DNA from: Myxococcota bacterium
GTDB taxonomy: Bacteria; Myxococcota_A; UBA9160; UBA6930
Assembly (NCBI GenBank): GCA_030065975.1
Contig: JASJCN010000036.1
Span: 1 to 34,178 of the forward strand
DNA length: 34,178 nucleotides
Direction: 5' to 3'
The notes under the pieces were generated by a model that was given only the letters and a program-made list of their open reading frames with translations, was not told the DNA's origin and did not search any database. Numbering within the stretch: the stretch's first letter is position 1; the number at the start of each line of letters is the position of its first letter. Made by a program: the position numbers and the translations under genes. Below are positions 7,612 through 14,391 of the stretch, in pieces.

Positions 7612-8925
7612 TCACGCCAGGGCGCCGAAGAAGAAGTGGCAGGCGACGATGGCACCGGCGAAGCCCGCGAGGTCGCCGAGCAGGCATGCGGGCAGGATGT
7701 GACGCGAATCCCGGATGCTGGCGGCGCCGAGGTACACGGCGAGCACGTAGAAGGTCGTCTCGGTGGACCCCTGGAAGGTGCTCGTCAGCAGGCCGACGAA
7801 GGTGTCGGGGCCGTTGGCCTCCAGGATCTCGGCCATGATCGCGAACGCTCCCGATCCCGAGAGCGGCCGCAGCAGCGCCATGGGGAGGGCTTCGCCGGGG
7901 ACGCCGATCAGGCTCGTGACCGGCTCGATGGCGCCGATCAGGAGCCCGAGGGCGCCCGAGGCGCGGAACATCCCGATGGCCACGAGGATCGCGACGAGAT
8001 AGGGCGCGATGCGGAACGAGACGAGCAGCCCTTCCTTCCCGCCCGACACGAGGGTGTCGTAGATTGGGACGCGGCCGGCGAAGGCGACGAGGGCCAGCGC
8101 CGCGATCAGGATCGGGAGCAGCCAGTGGCTGGCCACCTCGTCGCGCAGGAAGGCGGCCCCGTCCTCGGCTCCCAGCACGGAGCGCACCAGGCCGCCCACG
8201 ACGAGCAGGGCGAAGCCGGCGATCAGCGCGCCGCGCGCCCAGCCGACCCTTCCCTCCGGCGCTTCGGGGATCTCGGGCTCGGGCAGATCGTCGACCGAAG
8301 CGGCGTCCTCCACACCGAGCGGCTCGGCCAGCGGTCGAACGCGGAACATGGGCAGGCGCTGGAGCAGCAGGCACGCACTCACCGCGACCACCGTGGAGCA
8401 GAGGGTCGCGAAGAGCGTCGGCAGCCAGATCGCGAATGGGATCTCCGAGCCCGTCGCCACCCGCGCCATCACCGTCCCGGTGGGCGGGAGCAGCACGATC
8501 GACGAGGTGTTGATCGCGAGGAAGAGCGCCATCGCGTTGGTCGCGACGCCTCGATGGGCGTTGAGCTTGTCGAGCTCGACCATGGCGCGTAGCCCGAAGG
8601 GAGTGGCCGCATTCCCGAGCCCGAGCACGTTGGCCGCGAAGTTCATGACGATCGCGCTCATGGCGGGGTGGTCGGCCGGGACGTCGGGGAAGAGCCGCCG
8701 CAGCAGCGGGCGCAGACCCCTCACCACGAGCTGCATCAGCCCGCCCGCCGAAGCGGCGCGCACGAGACCCAGGAACAGCACCATGCCGCCCGCCAGCTTG
8801 ATGACGAACTGGATGGCAAAGACCGCCTGGTCGAGGGCGGCCTTGGAGACGGCCTCCATGGTGCCGGCGTAGGCGCCGACTCCGACTGCGATCAGGACGA
8901 GCGCGAGCCAGATGCCGTTGAGCAC
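7612..8925 (-). CDS. SpmA-SpmB fusion, nucleoside-recognition (Gate) domain membrane protein
   Basis: A 437-residue polytopic membrane protein joining two proteins that are separate in Bacillus. The SpmA-like half (about 1-200) has FLGLVRAASAGGL, then NVLGLGNAATPFGL (99-112) and AINTSSIVLLPPTG. An acidic linker (about 205-228, VEDAASVDDLPEPE) joins it to the SpmB-like half, which has RPLSGSGAFAIM at 353-364 and QGSTETTFYVLAVYLG at 385-400, both family signatures. In Bacillus these proteins are needed for spore-core dehydration; their transport substrate is unknown. No sporulation genes are visible here. It heads the amgK-murU-hydrolase operon and diverges from a D-Ala-D-Ala carboxypeptidase, echoing the Bacillus dacB-spmA-spmB arrangement. 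The GTG at 8923-8925 is chosen because it directly precedes the first hydrophobic segment; its ribosome-binding site is weak. Confidence 0.9.
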   Translation of the reverse strand: MLNGIWLALVLIAVGVGAYAGTMEAVSKAALDQAVFAIQFVIKLAGGMVLFLGLVRAASAGGLMQLVVRGLRPLLRRLFPDVPADHPAMSAIVMNFAANVLGLGNAATPFGLRAMVELDKLNAHRGVATNAMALFLAINTSSIVLLPPTGTVMARVATGSEIPFAIWLPTLFATLCSTVVAVSACLLLQRLPMFRVRPLAEPLGVEDAASVDDLPEPEIPEAPEGRVGWARGALIAGFALLVVGGLVRSVLGAEDGAAFLRDEVASHWLLPILIAALALVAFAGRVPIYDTLVSGGKEGLLVSFRIAPYLVAILVAIGMFRASGALGLLIGAIEPVTSLIGVPGEALPMALLRPLSGSGAFAIMAEILEANGPDTFVGLLTSTFQGSTETTFYVLAVYLGAASIRDSRHILPACLLGDLAGFAGAIVACHFFFGALA

Positions 8926-8947
8926 AGCCGTCGTTCCCCCCGGACGA

Positions 8948-8976
8948 TTGCTGGGGCCGAGGCTCGGGGATACGTT
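8948..8976 (+). promoter_or_regulatory. candidate sigma-70 promoter for the PBP4-type gene
   Basis: A -35-like TTGCTG (8948-8953), a 17-base spacer and a -10-like TACGTT (8971-8976) lie about 30 bases upstream of the carboxypeptidase start, within the 83-base gap shared with the divergent spmAB fusion. Spacing is ideal and the -10 matches at the key T-A and final T. There is no experimental support. Confidence 0.4.
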
Positions 8977-9008
8977 CGACCCCGTCAAGCGATGAGGGGG
9001 TGCGGGCC

Positions 9009-10514
9009 ATGAGCGCCGCAATCGGCGAGGCCATCGGCCTCGTTCTCGGGGGACGCGTGCGCCGCGGGCGCGGCGGCGGTCGCGGCTGCAGTGAGAAGGC
9101 TGCTGCCACGTGCCGCCGGCTCGCCTGCGCGGGCCTCGCCGGGCTCGTGCTGCAGCCCCTCGGTGCAGGGGCCGCAGGGCTCCCGAAGCGTCTGCAGGCG
9201 AGCCTCGAGGTGCCCGGCCTGAACGGTGCCGCCGTGACGGCCCTGGTGGTGGAGCGCGAGTCCGGCGCCGTGCTCTTCGCCCGTCAGCCCGACCGCCCGC
9301 TGGTTCCCGCTTCGAACCAGAAGGTGCTGACGGCCGTGGCGGCGCTCTCGCGCTTCGGTCCGGCCCACCAGTTCGAGACCGAGGTGCTGACGTCGGCCCC
9401 GCTCGATGGCACGGGCGCGGTGCCGATGCTCTACGTGCGCGGTGGAGGAGACCCGACGCTCACCTCCGAGGAGTGGTGGCGACTGGCTTCCGATCTGCGT
9501 CTGGAGGGGCTGCGTCGCGTCTCGGGTGCGATCCGCCTGGACGAGTCGCTGTTCGACGATCAGCGCTGGCACCCCTCCTGGGGCGACCCCACCGCGCGCG
9601 CCTATCACGCACCCGTCGGTGCGTTGATGGCGAACTACGGCGCCTTCCAGGTGCGCGTGCGGCCGCGCCTGCCGGGCCAGTCGGCCGAGGTGCTCCTCGA
9701 TCCCCCGGTTCCGTACCTGACCCTCGACGCCCGGGTGCAGACCGTCGCGGGCGATCGTCGCGAGCTCGAGGTGAGCCGGGTTCCCCAGGCGATGGGCGAT
9801 CGTGTGGTCGTCCGCGGGCGCATCGGGAGCCGAGCCGAGGCGCGCGAGATCTGGCGCAGCGTGAGCCAGCCCGCGCGCTACGCCGGCCACGTGCTGCGAC
9901 GCCAGCTCGAGGCGACGGGCATCGTGGTGGACGGCGACGTCGAGGTGGGTCCGGTGCCGGGGACGGCCGTTCCCTTCCACGTGCACGAGGGCCGTCCCCT
10001 GGCCGAGATCGTCCGGCTCTTCCTCAAGTACTCGACGAACGTGATCGCCGAGTCGCTGCTCAAGTCGCTCGGCGTCGAGGGGGGCACGCGCCCCGGGAGC
10101 TTCGCGGCGGGGACGCTGTCGCTGCGCGCGGCGCTCGGCTCGGCGGGACTGTCCCTCGACGGCCATCGCTTCGTCGACGGCTCGGGCCTCTCGCGGGGCA
10201 ACCAGGTGTCGGCGCGCCTGCTGGTCGAGACGCTGCGCCTCGCCGATCGCAGCTTCCGCATCGGACCGGAGCTGACGGCGGGCCTGCCGATCGCCGCGGC
10301 CGACGGCACTCTCGAGAAGCGCGCGCTCGGGGCGGTGGACCGCGTGCGCGCGAAGACGGGCCTGCTCTCGGGCGCGACCAGCCTGTCCGGCTACGCGCGG
10401 AGCCCGGGCGGGCGCGAGGTGGTCTTCTCGGTGATCGTGAACGGCTACGCGGGCTCGGACCGCGCGGCCATGGACGCCCTCGACGGATTCGCCGCCGCGC
10501 TGGCCCGGGACTGA
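9009..10514 (+). CDS. dacB: D-alanyl-D-alanine carboxypeptidase/endopeptidase, PBP4 type (peptidase S13)
   Basis: A 501-residue penicillin-binding protein that removes the terminal D-Ala from, or cuts cross-links in, periplasmic peptidoglycan. The three catalytic motifs are present: SNQK at 102-105 (nucleophile Ser102, Lys105), STN in KYSTNVIAESLL, and KTG in RAKTGLLSGATSLSGYA. The long insertion between the first two motifs is typical of S13 enzymes. The N-terminus has a charged leader, then a hydrophobic LACAGLAGLVLQPLGAGAAG that looks like a signal peptide. The leader before it is unusually long, so a later GTG start (about 9056) is possible. I prefer the ATG at 9009, 8 bases after a run of G's (GAGGGGG); the GTG at 9000 is inside that run. 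Divergent from the spmAB-amgK-murU operon, which fits a shared cell-wall role. Confidence 0.93.
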   Translation: MSAAIGEAIGLVLGGRVRRGRGGGRGCSEKAAATCRRLACAGLAGLVLQPLGAGAAGLPKRLQASLEVPGLNGAAVTALVVERESGAVLFARQPDRPLVPASNQKVLTAVAALSRFGPAHQFETEVLTSAPLDGTGAVPMLYVRGGGDPTLTSEEWWRLASDLRLEGLRRVSGAIRLDESLFDDQRWHPSWGDPTARAYHAPVGALMANYGAFQVRVRPRLPGQSAEVLLDPPVPYLTLDARVQTVAGDRRELEVSRVPQAMGDRVVVRGRIGSRAEAREIWRSVSQPARYAGHVLRRQLEATGIVVDGDVEVGPVPGTAVPFHVHEGRPLAEIVRLFLKYSTNVIAESLLKSLGVEGGTRPGSFAAGTLSLRAALGSAGLSLDGHRFVDGSGLSRGNQVSARLLVETLRLADRSFRIGPELTAGLPIAAADGTLEKRALGAVDRVRAKTGLLSGATSLSGYARSPGGREVVFSVIVNGYAGSDRAAMDALDGFAAALARD

Positions 10515-10524
10515 GGCCCCCGGC

Positions 10525-10590
10525 CGGTCAGCCCCTCCGGTGAGTCAGCCCCTCCAGTCGGTCAGCCCCGCCAGTGGCTCAGCCCAGAGG
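10525..10590. repeat. 17-bp phased tandem array, four copies of TCAGCCC
   Basis: The heptamer TCAGCCC occurs at 10528, 10545, 10562 and 10579, exactly 17 bases apart, inside imperfect 17-base units of the form GGTCAGCCCCTCCAGTC. The array starts just after the carboxypeptidase stop. Its last copy contains the stop codon (10579-10581 on the minus strand) of the convergent membrane-protein gene. It could act on transcript ends or bind a protein. No function is shown. Confidence 0.75.
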
Positions 10591-10908
10591 GGACAGCGAC
10601 AGCGCGTCGATGGCCCGCAGGTTGTTCACGACGGCGGCGCCCGTCCATGCCACCACCGTCACCAGGAAGGCAGTCTTCACGCCCGAGGGGAGGCGATCGG
10701 TCACGACCAGGAAGGTCAGGGCGAGCACGGTGACCACGCTGTCGAGGATGAGCCCCTCCACGAGGCCGAGATTCGAGAACAGCCAGGCGGCGAGGGGGTT
10801 GGCCTCGGTGACCTCGAAGCCCTTTACCGGGCTTCGCAGGCACAGGTACGTCGTCCAGTGGTCGGCGGCGGAGAGCAGCAGGGTCGTCGTGACGAGGAGT
10901 GCGAGCAT
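10579..10908 (-). CDS. small polytopic membrane protein, DUF5658-like
   Basis: A 109-residue protein with four hydrophobic stretches. The first helix runs into DHWTTYLCL, followed by VTEANPLAAWLFSNLG. The D..TT......E.NP pattern is what I associate with DUF5658 membrane proteins, whose function is unknown. Helices two to four are about residues 50-68, 78-93 and a short C-terminal one. The ATG at 10906-10908 has G-rich sequence (GGAGACGGGGGGC) in front. The stop lies in the last copy of the 17-base repeat, and the gene converges on the carboxypeptidase gene with a 64-base gap. The DUF assignment is from memory of the motif and moderately sure. That it is a real gene is likely from the strongly hydrophobic pattern and position. 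Confidence 0.65.
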   Translation of the reverse strand: MLALLVTTTLLLSAADHWTTYLCLRSPVKGFEVTEANPLAAWLFSNLGLVEGLILDSVVTVLALTFLVVTDRLPSGVKTAFLVTVVAWTGAAVVNNLRAIDALSLSPLG

Positions 10909-11098
10909 GCCCCCCGTCTCCGCAAGATGCGTGCCCCGACCCGGAGCGGGCGGGGATCGCTCCCGCGGGAGCGGGCTTCGGCCCGACTCTGCGTGCTCCC
11001 TGCCGGTCGCGCGTGCCGAGGCGGACGGAAGAAAACTTCCCTGGTTTCGTCCTTCTCGTGGGGACGGCGCGGGAACGACGTGGGGACGAAGCGTCGCG

Positions 11099-11338
11099 CT
11101 AGCGCGAGCGGCGCATCCTTCCCTTGCCGAGGAGCAGCCAGTCGAGGGAGACCTGCTCCTTCAGCGCGAGCTGGATCAGGAAGTCCGTGTGGGGAGTCGT
11201 GCCGTTCTCGTAGCGGTTCACGTTCTGCTGGAACACGCCGACGTCGCGCGCAAACTGGCGCTGGGAGCGATCGCCGCGAACCTCTGCGAGGCGATCGGGA
11301 AGCTTCCTCTTAGCGCGATCCACGACCCCCTTCGACAT
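11099..11338 (-). CDS. XRE-family helix-turn-helix transcriptional regulator
   Basis: A 79-residue protein that is little more than one Cro/CI-type DNA-binding domain. The helix-turn-helix spans about residues 24-50, with SQRQFARDVGVFQQNVNRYE covering helices 2 and 3 and GTTPHTDFLIQLALKEQVSLDWLL forming helices 4 and 5. The ATG at 11336-11338 has a strong AGGAG at a spacing of about 9-10. It is free-standing: 190 bases separate it from the membrane-protein gene downstream, and rsmD diverges from it. Small solo XRE proteins often repress their own promoter or belong to toxin-antitoxin or mobile loci, but no toxin-like partner is visible. Targets are unknown; the 349-base upstream region is the natural place to look for operators. 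Confidence 0.85.
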   Translation of the reverse strand: MSKGVVDRAKRKLPDRLAEVRGDRSQRQFARDVGVFQQNVNRYENGTTPHTDFLIQLALKEQVSLDWLLLGKGRMRRSR

Positions 11339-11687
11339 GCTGCGGACTCTCCTGACGGCTGTCCCACCGTCGAGCCGGGCTCGGCGGTCGCGACGGCGAA
11401 CGAACGACTGCGGCTGCGGTGGATGGTTGAGCGGAACGCGACGAGTGACGAATTCGCGTCCGTTTCCGGGCCGCGGATTCTAGGGTGCCGGGCTCCCGGC
11501 AGCAACGCGAATCGTGCGAAATTGCGTCGCGAAGATTCCGTGAACGGCGGCATCGTGAGAGCGGGGTGCGAGCCCGAGTGTCAGCCCGTGTGTCAGCCCG
11601 AGTGTCAGCCCGTGTGGCAGCCCGTGTTGGGCGCAAACCATCGGCGCGACGCATCATGGTGTGGATGAGAACGGCCACGAGGCGAAC
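11339..11687. other. divergent intergenic region between the XRE gene and rsmD, 349 bp
   Basis: No protein-like frame is present. The region holds a CGAATTCG palindrome at 11449-11456, a cluster of GCGAA/TTGCG motifs at about 11507-11535 in a stretch less GC-rich than the surroundings, and the 12-base array at 11572-11631. The first two are plausible operator candidates for the XRE protein; none is proven. No clear -35/-10 pair was found for rsmD. Confidence 0.5.
11572..11631. repeat. 12-bp tandem array, five units
   Basis: Five 12-base units of GCCCG(A/T)GTGTCA-type sequence: 11572-11583, 11584-11595, 11596-11607, 11608-11619 and 11620-11631, the last two degenerating. They place the heptamer TCAGCCC at 11581, 11593 and 11605, with GCAGCCC at 11617. 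The same heptamer makes up the 17-base array about 1 kb away. It ends 56 bases before the rsmD start and so probably overlaps its promoter or leader. Confidence 0.8.
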
Positions 11688-12320
11688 ATGCGAGTGACGG
11701 GCGGCACGTTGCGCGGTCGGTCCATTCGGGTGCCCGCGGGGCGCGGCGTGCGGCCGACGACCGACCGCGTTCGGGAGTCCCTGTTCGCGATCCTCGGCTC
11801 CCTCGAGGGAGTGCGCGCGCTCGACGTGTTCGCCGGGAGTGGAGCGCTCGGAATCGAAGCCCTGTCGCGCGGCGCCGCGCACGTCGACTTCGTCGAGCGC
11901 AATGCCGGGGCGCTCGCGTGTCTGCACCGCAACCTCGACGACCTGGACCTCGGGGAGCGCAGCCGCGTGCATCGAGGCGCCGCACGCAGCGTGATCGGGC
12001 GCTTTGCCCGGGCGAAGCGCCCGGGTGACCCTCCCTACGATCTGGTGCTGATGGACCCGCCCTACGAATCCCCCGACGGGCCGGCTGCGCTCCAGGCGTT
12101 GGCGACGTCCGATCTGGTGGCCCCCGACGGGGTGGTGGTGTTCGAGGCCAGTCGCCGGCATCCTCCCGGAGGGACGCCCGGGTGGGTGGAGCTGGATCGG
12201 CGAACGTACGGCGATACGCTGCTGATCCGGTTCGCGCCGCGCCCCGGGACCCCCGAAACCGGCGAAACCGGCGAAGCCGGCGAAACCGGCAGGGTGCCCG
12301 GCGAGACCAGCGAGGAGTGA
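11688..12320 (+). CDS. rsmD: 16S rRNA (guanine966-N2)-methyltransferase
   Basis: RsmD methylates G966 of 16S rRNA in the small ribosomal subunit using SAM. The 210-residue product starts MRVTGGTLRGR, has RPTTDRVRESLFAIL at 22-36, the SAM motif DVFAGSGALGIEALSRGA at 46-63 and the catalytic DPPY at 123-126, all RsmD signatures. The ATG at 11688 has GAGG 5 bases upstream and matches the family start; an earlier ATG at 11661 adds nine unconserved residues. The last 25 or so residues are unusual: ETGETGEAGETG, encoded by four 9-base repeats, lie beyond the normal end of the domain. rsmD-coaD adjacency is widespread in bacteria and is seen here, with coaD starting 8 bases downstream. Confidence 0.95.
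   Translation: MRVTGGTLRGRSIRVPAGRGVRPTTDRVRESLFAILGSLEGVRALDVFAGSGALGIEALSRGAAHVDFVERNAGALACLHRNLDDLDLGERSRVHRGAARSVIGRFARAKRPGDPPYDLVLMDPPYESPDGPAALQALATSDLVAPDGVVVFEASRRHPPGGTPGWVELDRRTYGDTLLIRFAPRPGTPETGETGEAGETGRVPGETSEE
12255..12290 (+). repeat. 9-bp in-frame tandem repeat in the rsmD 3' end
   Basis: Four units of GAAACCGGC (the third reads GAAGCCGGC) at 12255-12263, 12264-12272, 12273-12281 and 12282-12290. They encode the Glu/Thr/Gly tail of RsmD. Because the unit is a multiple of three, copy-number change would lengthen or shorten the tail without a frameshift. Confidence 0.85.
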
Positions 12321-12328
12321 GAGCGAGG

Positions 12329-12838
12329 GTGAGCGACAGCCATCATGACAGCAAGACGGGCCATGCCCTGTTCCCGGCGAGCTTCGACCCGCTGACCAAC
12401 GGACACCTCGACCTCGTCGAGCGGGCACGCCGGGTCTTCCCCAATCTGACCGTCGCGGTCGCGCACAACGTGAAGAAGACCGGCACCTTCACGGTGGAAG
12501 AGCGCATCGAGATGCTCGAAGGCGTCCTCGGCGACTACCCGGACGTCCGCATCACCGCGTTCCAGGGGCTCGTGGTCGACTACGCCCGGGAGATCGGTGC
12601 CAGCACCATCATCCGGGGCCTCCGCGCCACGTCGGACTTCGAGTACGAGTTCGAGATGGCCTTGATGAACCGGCACATGCGCCCCGAGGTCGAGACGCTC
12701 TTCCTGATGACGAGCCAGGAGTACTTCTACGTGAGCTCGAGCCGCCTGAAGGAGCTCGTGAGCTTCGGCACCGACATCTCGGAGTGGGTGCCTCCGGCCG
12801 TCGAGAAGAAGATGGTGGAGAAGTTCGGAGCCGCGTGA
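12329..12838 (+). CDS. coaD: pantetheine-phosphate adenylyltransferase
   Basis: CoaD transfers AMP from ATP to 4'-phosphopantetheine, the fourth step of coenzyme A synthesis. The 169-residue protein has the nucleotidyltransferase motif FDPLTNGH at 19-26, the phosphopantetheine-binding RGLRATSDFEYE at 96-107 and the ATP-binding YVSSSRLKE at 134-142. The GTG at 12329 is chosen because it gives about nine residues before the conserved ALFPASFDP. A longer upstream reading is arginine-rich sequence shadowing the rsmD 3' end. It follows rsmD by 8 bases, and the phosphohexomutase follows by 16 bases, so one transcript is likely. coaBC lies 1.5 kb downstream, giving two CoA-pathway genes in the run. 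Confidence 0.97.
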   Translation: MSDSHHDSKTGHALFPASFDPLTNGHLDLVERARRVFPNLTVAVAHNVKKTGTFTVEERIEMLEGVLGDYPDVRITAFQGLVVDYAREIGASTIIRGLRATSDFEYEFEMALMNRHMRPEVETLFLMTSQEYFYVSSSRLKELVSFGTDISEWVPPAVEKKMVEKFGAA

Positions 12839-12854
12839 GCCGCACGAGTCACGC

Positions 12855-14297
12855 GTGAGTCGGAAGGCGAAGCTCGCCGAGGTTCGTTTCGGAACGAGCG
12901 GTTGGCGAGGAATCCTCGGGGAGGACTTCCACTTCGCCGGGGCTCGGGCCGTGGCGCTCGCCCTGGTGGAGCAGCTCGACGCCCGGGGCCTCCCCGGGCC
13001 GGTGGTCGTCGCCCACGACACCCGCTTCCTCGGGGCGGAGATCGCCGGCCAGTGCGCCGGCGTCCTGGCCGGCGGGGGTCGCACCGTGCTGCGCGGAGAC
13101 GGGCCGGTCCCGACCCCGGTGGCCTGCCACGCGGTGCGCACGCGGCGCGCCGCGGCGGGCCTGATCGTCACGGCCAGCCACAACCCCCCGGCCTACCAGG
13201 GGCTGAAGGTCGTGGCGGCCGGCGGGGGATCGGCGCCGCTCGAGATGACCCGGGATCTGGAGCGCCGGGTCGCCTCGATCCTGCTGCGGCGCGCGCCTTC
13301 GGCCGCCGATGCGAGGCCGCCTTCGCGCCGTCCGCTCGGATTCACGGCGGCCTACCTGCGCGATCTGCGCCGGCGGATCGACGTCGACGCGATCTCCGCT
13401 GCGCGGCCGCACCTGGTGTACGACGCGCTCCACGGCGTCGGAAGCGGGCCGATGCAGTCCCTTGCGGCGGCCCTCGGGATTCCGTTCACGCTCCTGCGGG
13501 GCGACCCCGACCCGGGCTTCGGCGGCTCGGCACCGGACCCGAGCGAAGTGCGCCTCGGCGACCTCGCGGGCCGGACGCGCAGGACCCGCGGTCTGCGCTT
13601 GGGGCTGGCCACCGACGGGGACGCCGACCGCTTCGCGGCCCTGGATGCCTCGGGAGCCATGCTGCCGGAGAGCGACGCCGTGGCGCTGCTCGTGGATCAC
13701 CTGGCGCGCCAGGGCCGGCTGCGCCGGGGCGTCGCGATCTCGGTGGCCACGGGGAGCCTGGTCGAACGGGTGGCCCGCGCCCACGGGCTCGCGGTGGAGC
13801 GTCTGCCCATCGGCTTCAAGTACCTGACCGAGGCCCTCGACTCGGGGCGCGCCGACGTGGCCGGGGAGGAGAGCGGCGGCTTCACCTGGGGCGCCGTCTC
13901 GCGAGACAAGGACGGTCTGCTCGCGGGGACGCTGCTGATCGAGCAGGTGGCGCTCTCCGGTCGCACACTGGGACACACCCTGCGCGATCTCCACCGCGCC
14001 CACGGGGCGTCGGCGTCCGGGCGCGTGGCCGTCGCGCGCCCGGCCGGGGCGCGGAGCCTCGGGCCGGGCCTCCGCGCGCTCCGCAGTCGCCTCGGAAAGC
14101 GGCTCGACGGGGCGCGGGTGGTCGGGGTCGACGCGGTGGACGGGCTCCGGATCTCGCTCGCCGATGGCTTCGTGATGCTCCGGGCGTCGGGGACCGAGCC
14201 CGTCGCCCGGGTCTACGCCGAGGCTCCGGATCGCGAACGGCTCGCTCGCCGGCTCCGCGCGGGCCGTCGGCTACTGGCCCAGGCGGAGTCGTCCTAG
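12855..14297 (+). CDS. alpha-D-phosphohexomutase (phosphoglucomutase/phosphomannomutase family)
   Basis: A 480-residue enzyme that interconverts hexose 1- and 6-phosphates through a phosphoserine. The four family motifs are intact: TASHNP at 106-111 with the phosphorylated Ser108, the magnesium loop DGDADR at 254-259, the sugar-binding GEESGG at 337-342 and the phosphate-binding RASGTEP at 443-449. FGTSGWRG at 12-19 marks the N-terminus. The GEESGG form fits glucose- or mannose-phosphate enzymes; GlmM would read differently (GEQSGH), so glucosamine mutase is unlikely. The GTG at 12855 gives the usual short lead before RFGTSGWRG. It may supply glucose-1-P or mannose-1-P for sugar nucleotides used in surface glycans. 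The exact substrate is not decidable here. Confidence 0.92.
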   Translation: MSRKAKLAEVRFGTSGWRGILGEDFHFAGARAVALALVEQLDARGLPGPVVVAHDTRFLGAEIAGQCAGVLAGGGRTVLRGDGPVPTPVACHAVRTRRAAAGLIVTASHNPPAYQGLKVVAAGGGSAPLEMTRDLERRVASILLRRAPSAADARPPSRRPLGFTAAYLRDLRRRIDVDAISAARPHLVYDALHGVGSGPMQSLAAALGIPFTLLRGDPDPGFGGSAPDPSEVRLGDLAGRTRRTRGLRLGLATDGDADRFAALDASGAMLPESDAVALLVDHLARQGRLRRGVAISVATGSLVERVARAHGLAVERLPIGFKYLTEALDSGRADVAGEESGGFTWGAVSRDKDGLLAGTLLIEQVALSGRTLGHTLRDLHRAHGASASGRVAVARPAGARSLGPGLRALRSRLGKRLDGARVVGVDAVDGLRISLADGFVMLRASGTEPVARVYAEAPDRERLARRLRAGRRLLAQAESS

Positions 14298-14314
14298 GGT
14301 CGCCCGGCGCCGGG

Positions 14315-14334
14315 CCCCGGGGGCGAGCCCGGGG
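14315..14334 (+). terminator. GC-rich hairpin after the phosphohexomutase gene
   Basis: CCCCGGG (14315-14321) pairs perfectly with CCCGGGG (14328-14334) around a six-base loop, in the 94-base gap before coaBC. No T-run follows, so it may be an attenuator or simply GC-rich sequence rather than an intrinsic terminator. Confidence 0.25.
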
Positions 14335-14391
14335 TCGCCCGATCCGGTACCTTCCCTCTGAATTGCCTGATTTTCCAGTAGGTTCGGGGTG

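Noticed and set aside
11572-11631. CRISPR-like short repeat array
   Set aside because: Units are 12 bases with no spacers, and no cas genes are present.
10574-11668. Plus-strand frame ending in a Cys/Pro/Gln repeat peptide
   Set aside because: It runs antisense to two better-supported genes, and the Cys-rich part is just a reading of the 12-base repeat.
12855-14297. Naming the phosphohexomutase glmM
   Set aside because: The sugar-binding loop is GEESGG rather than the GEQSGH type of glucosamine mutases.
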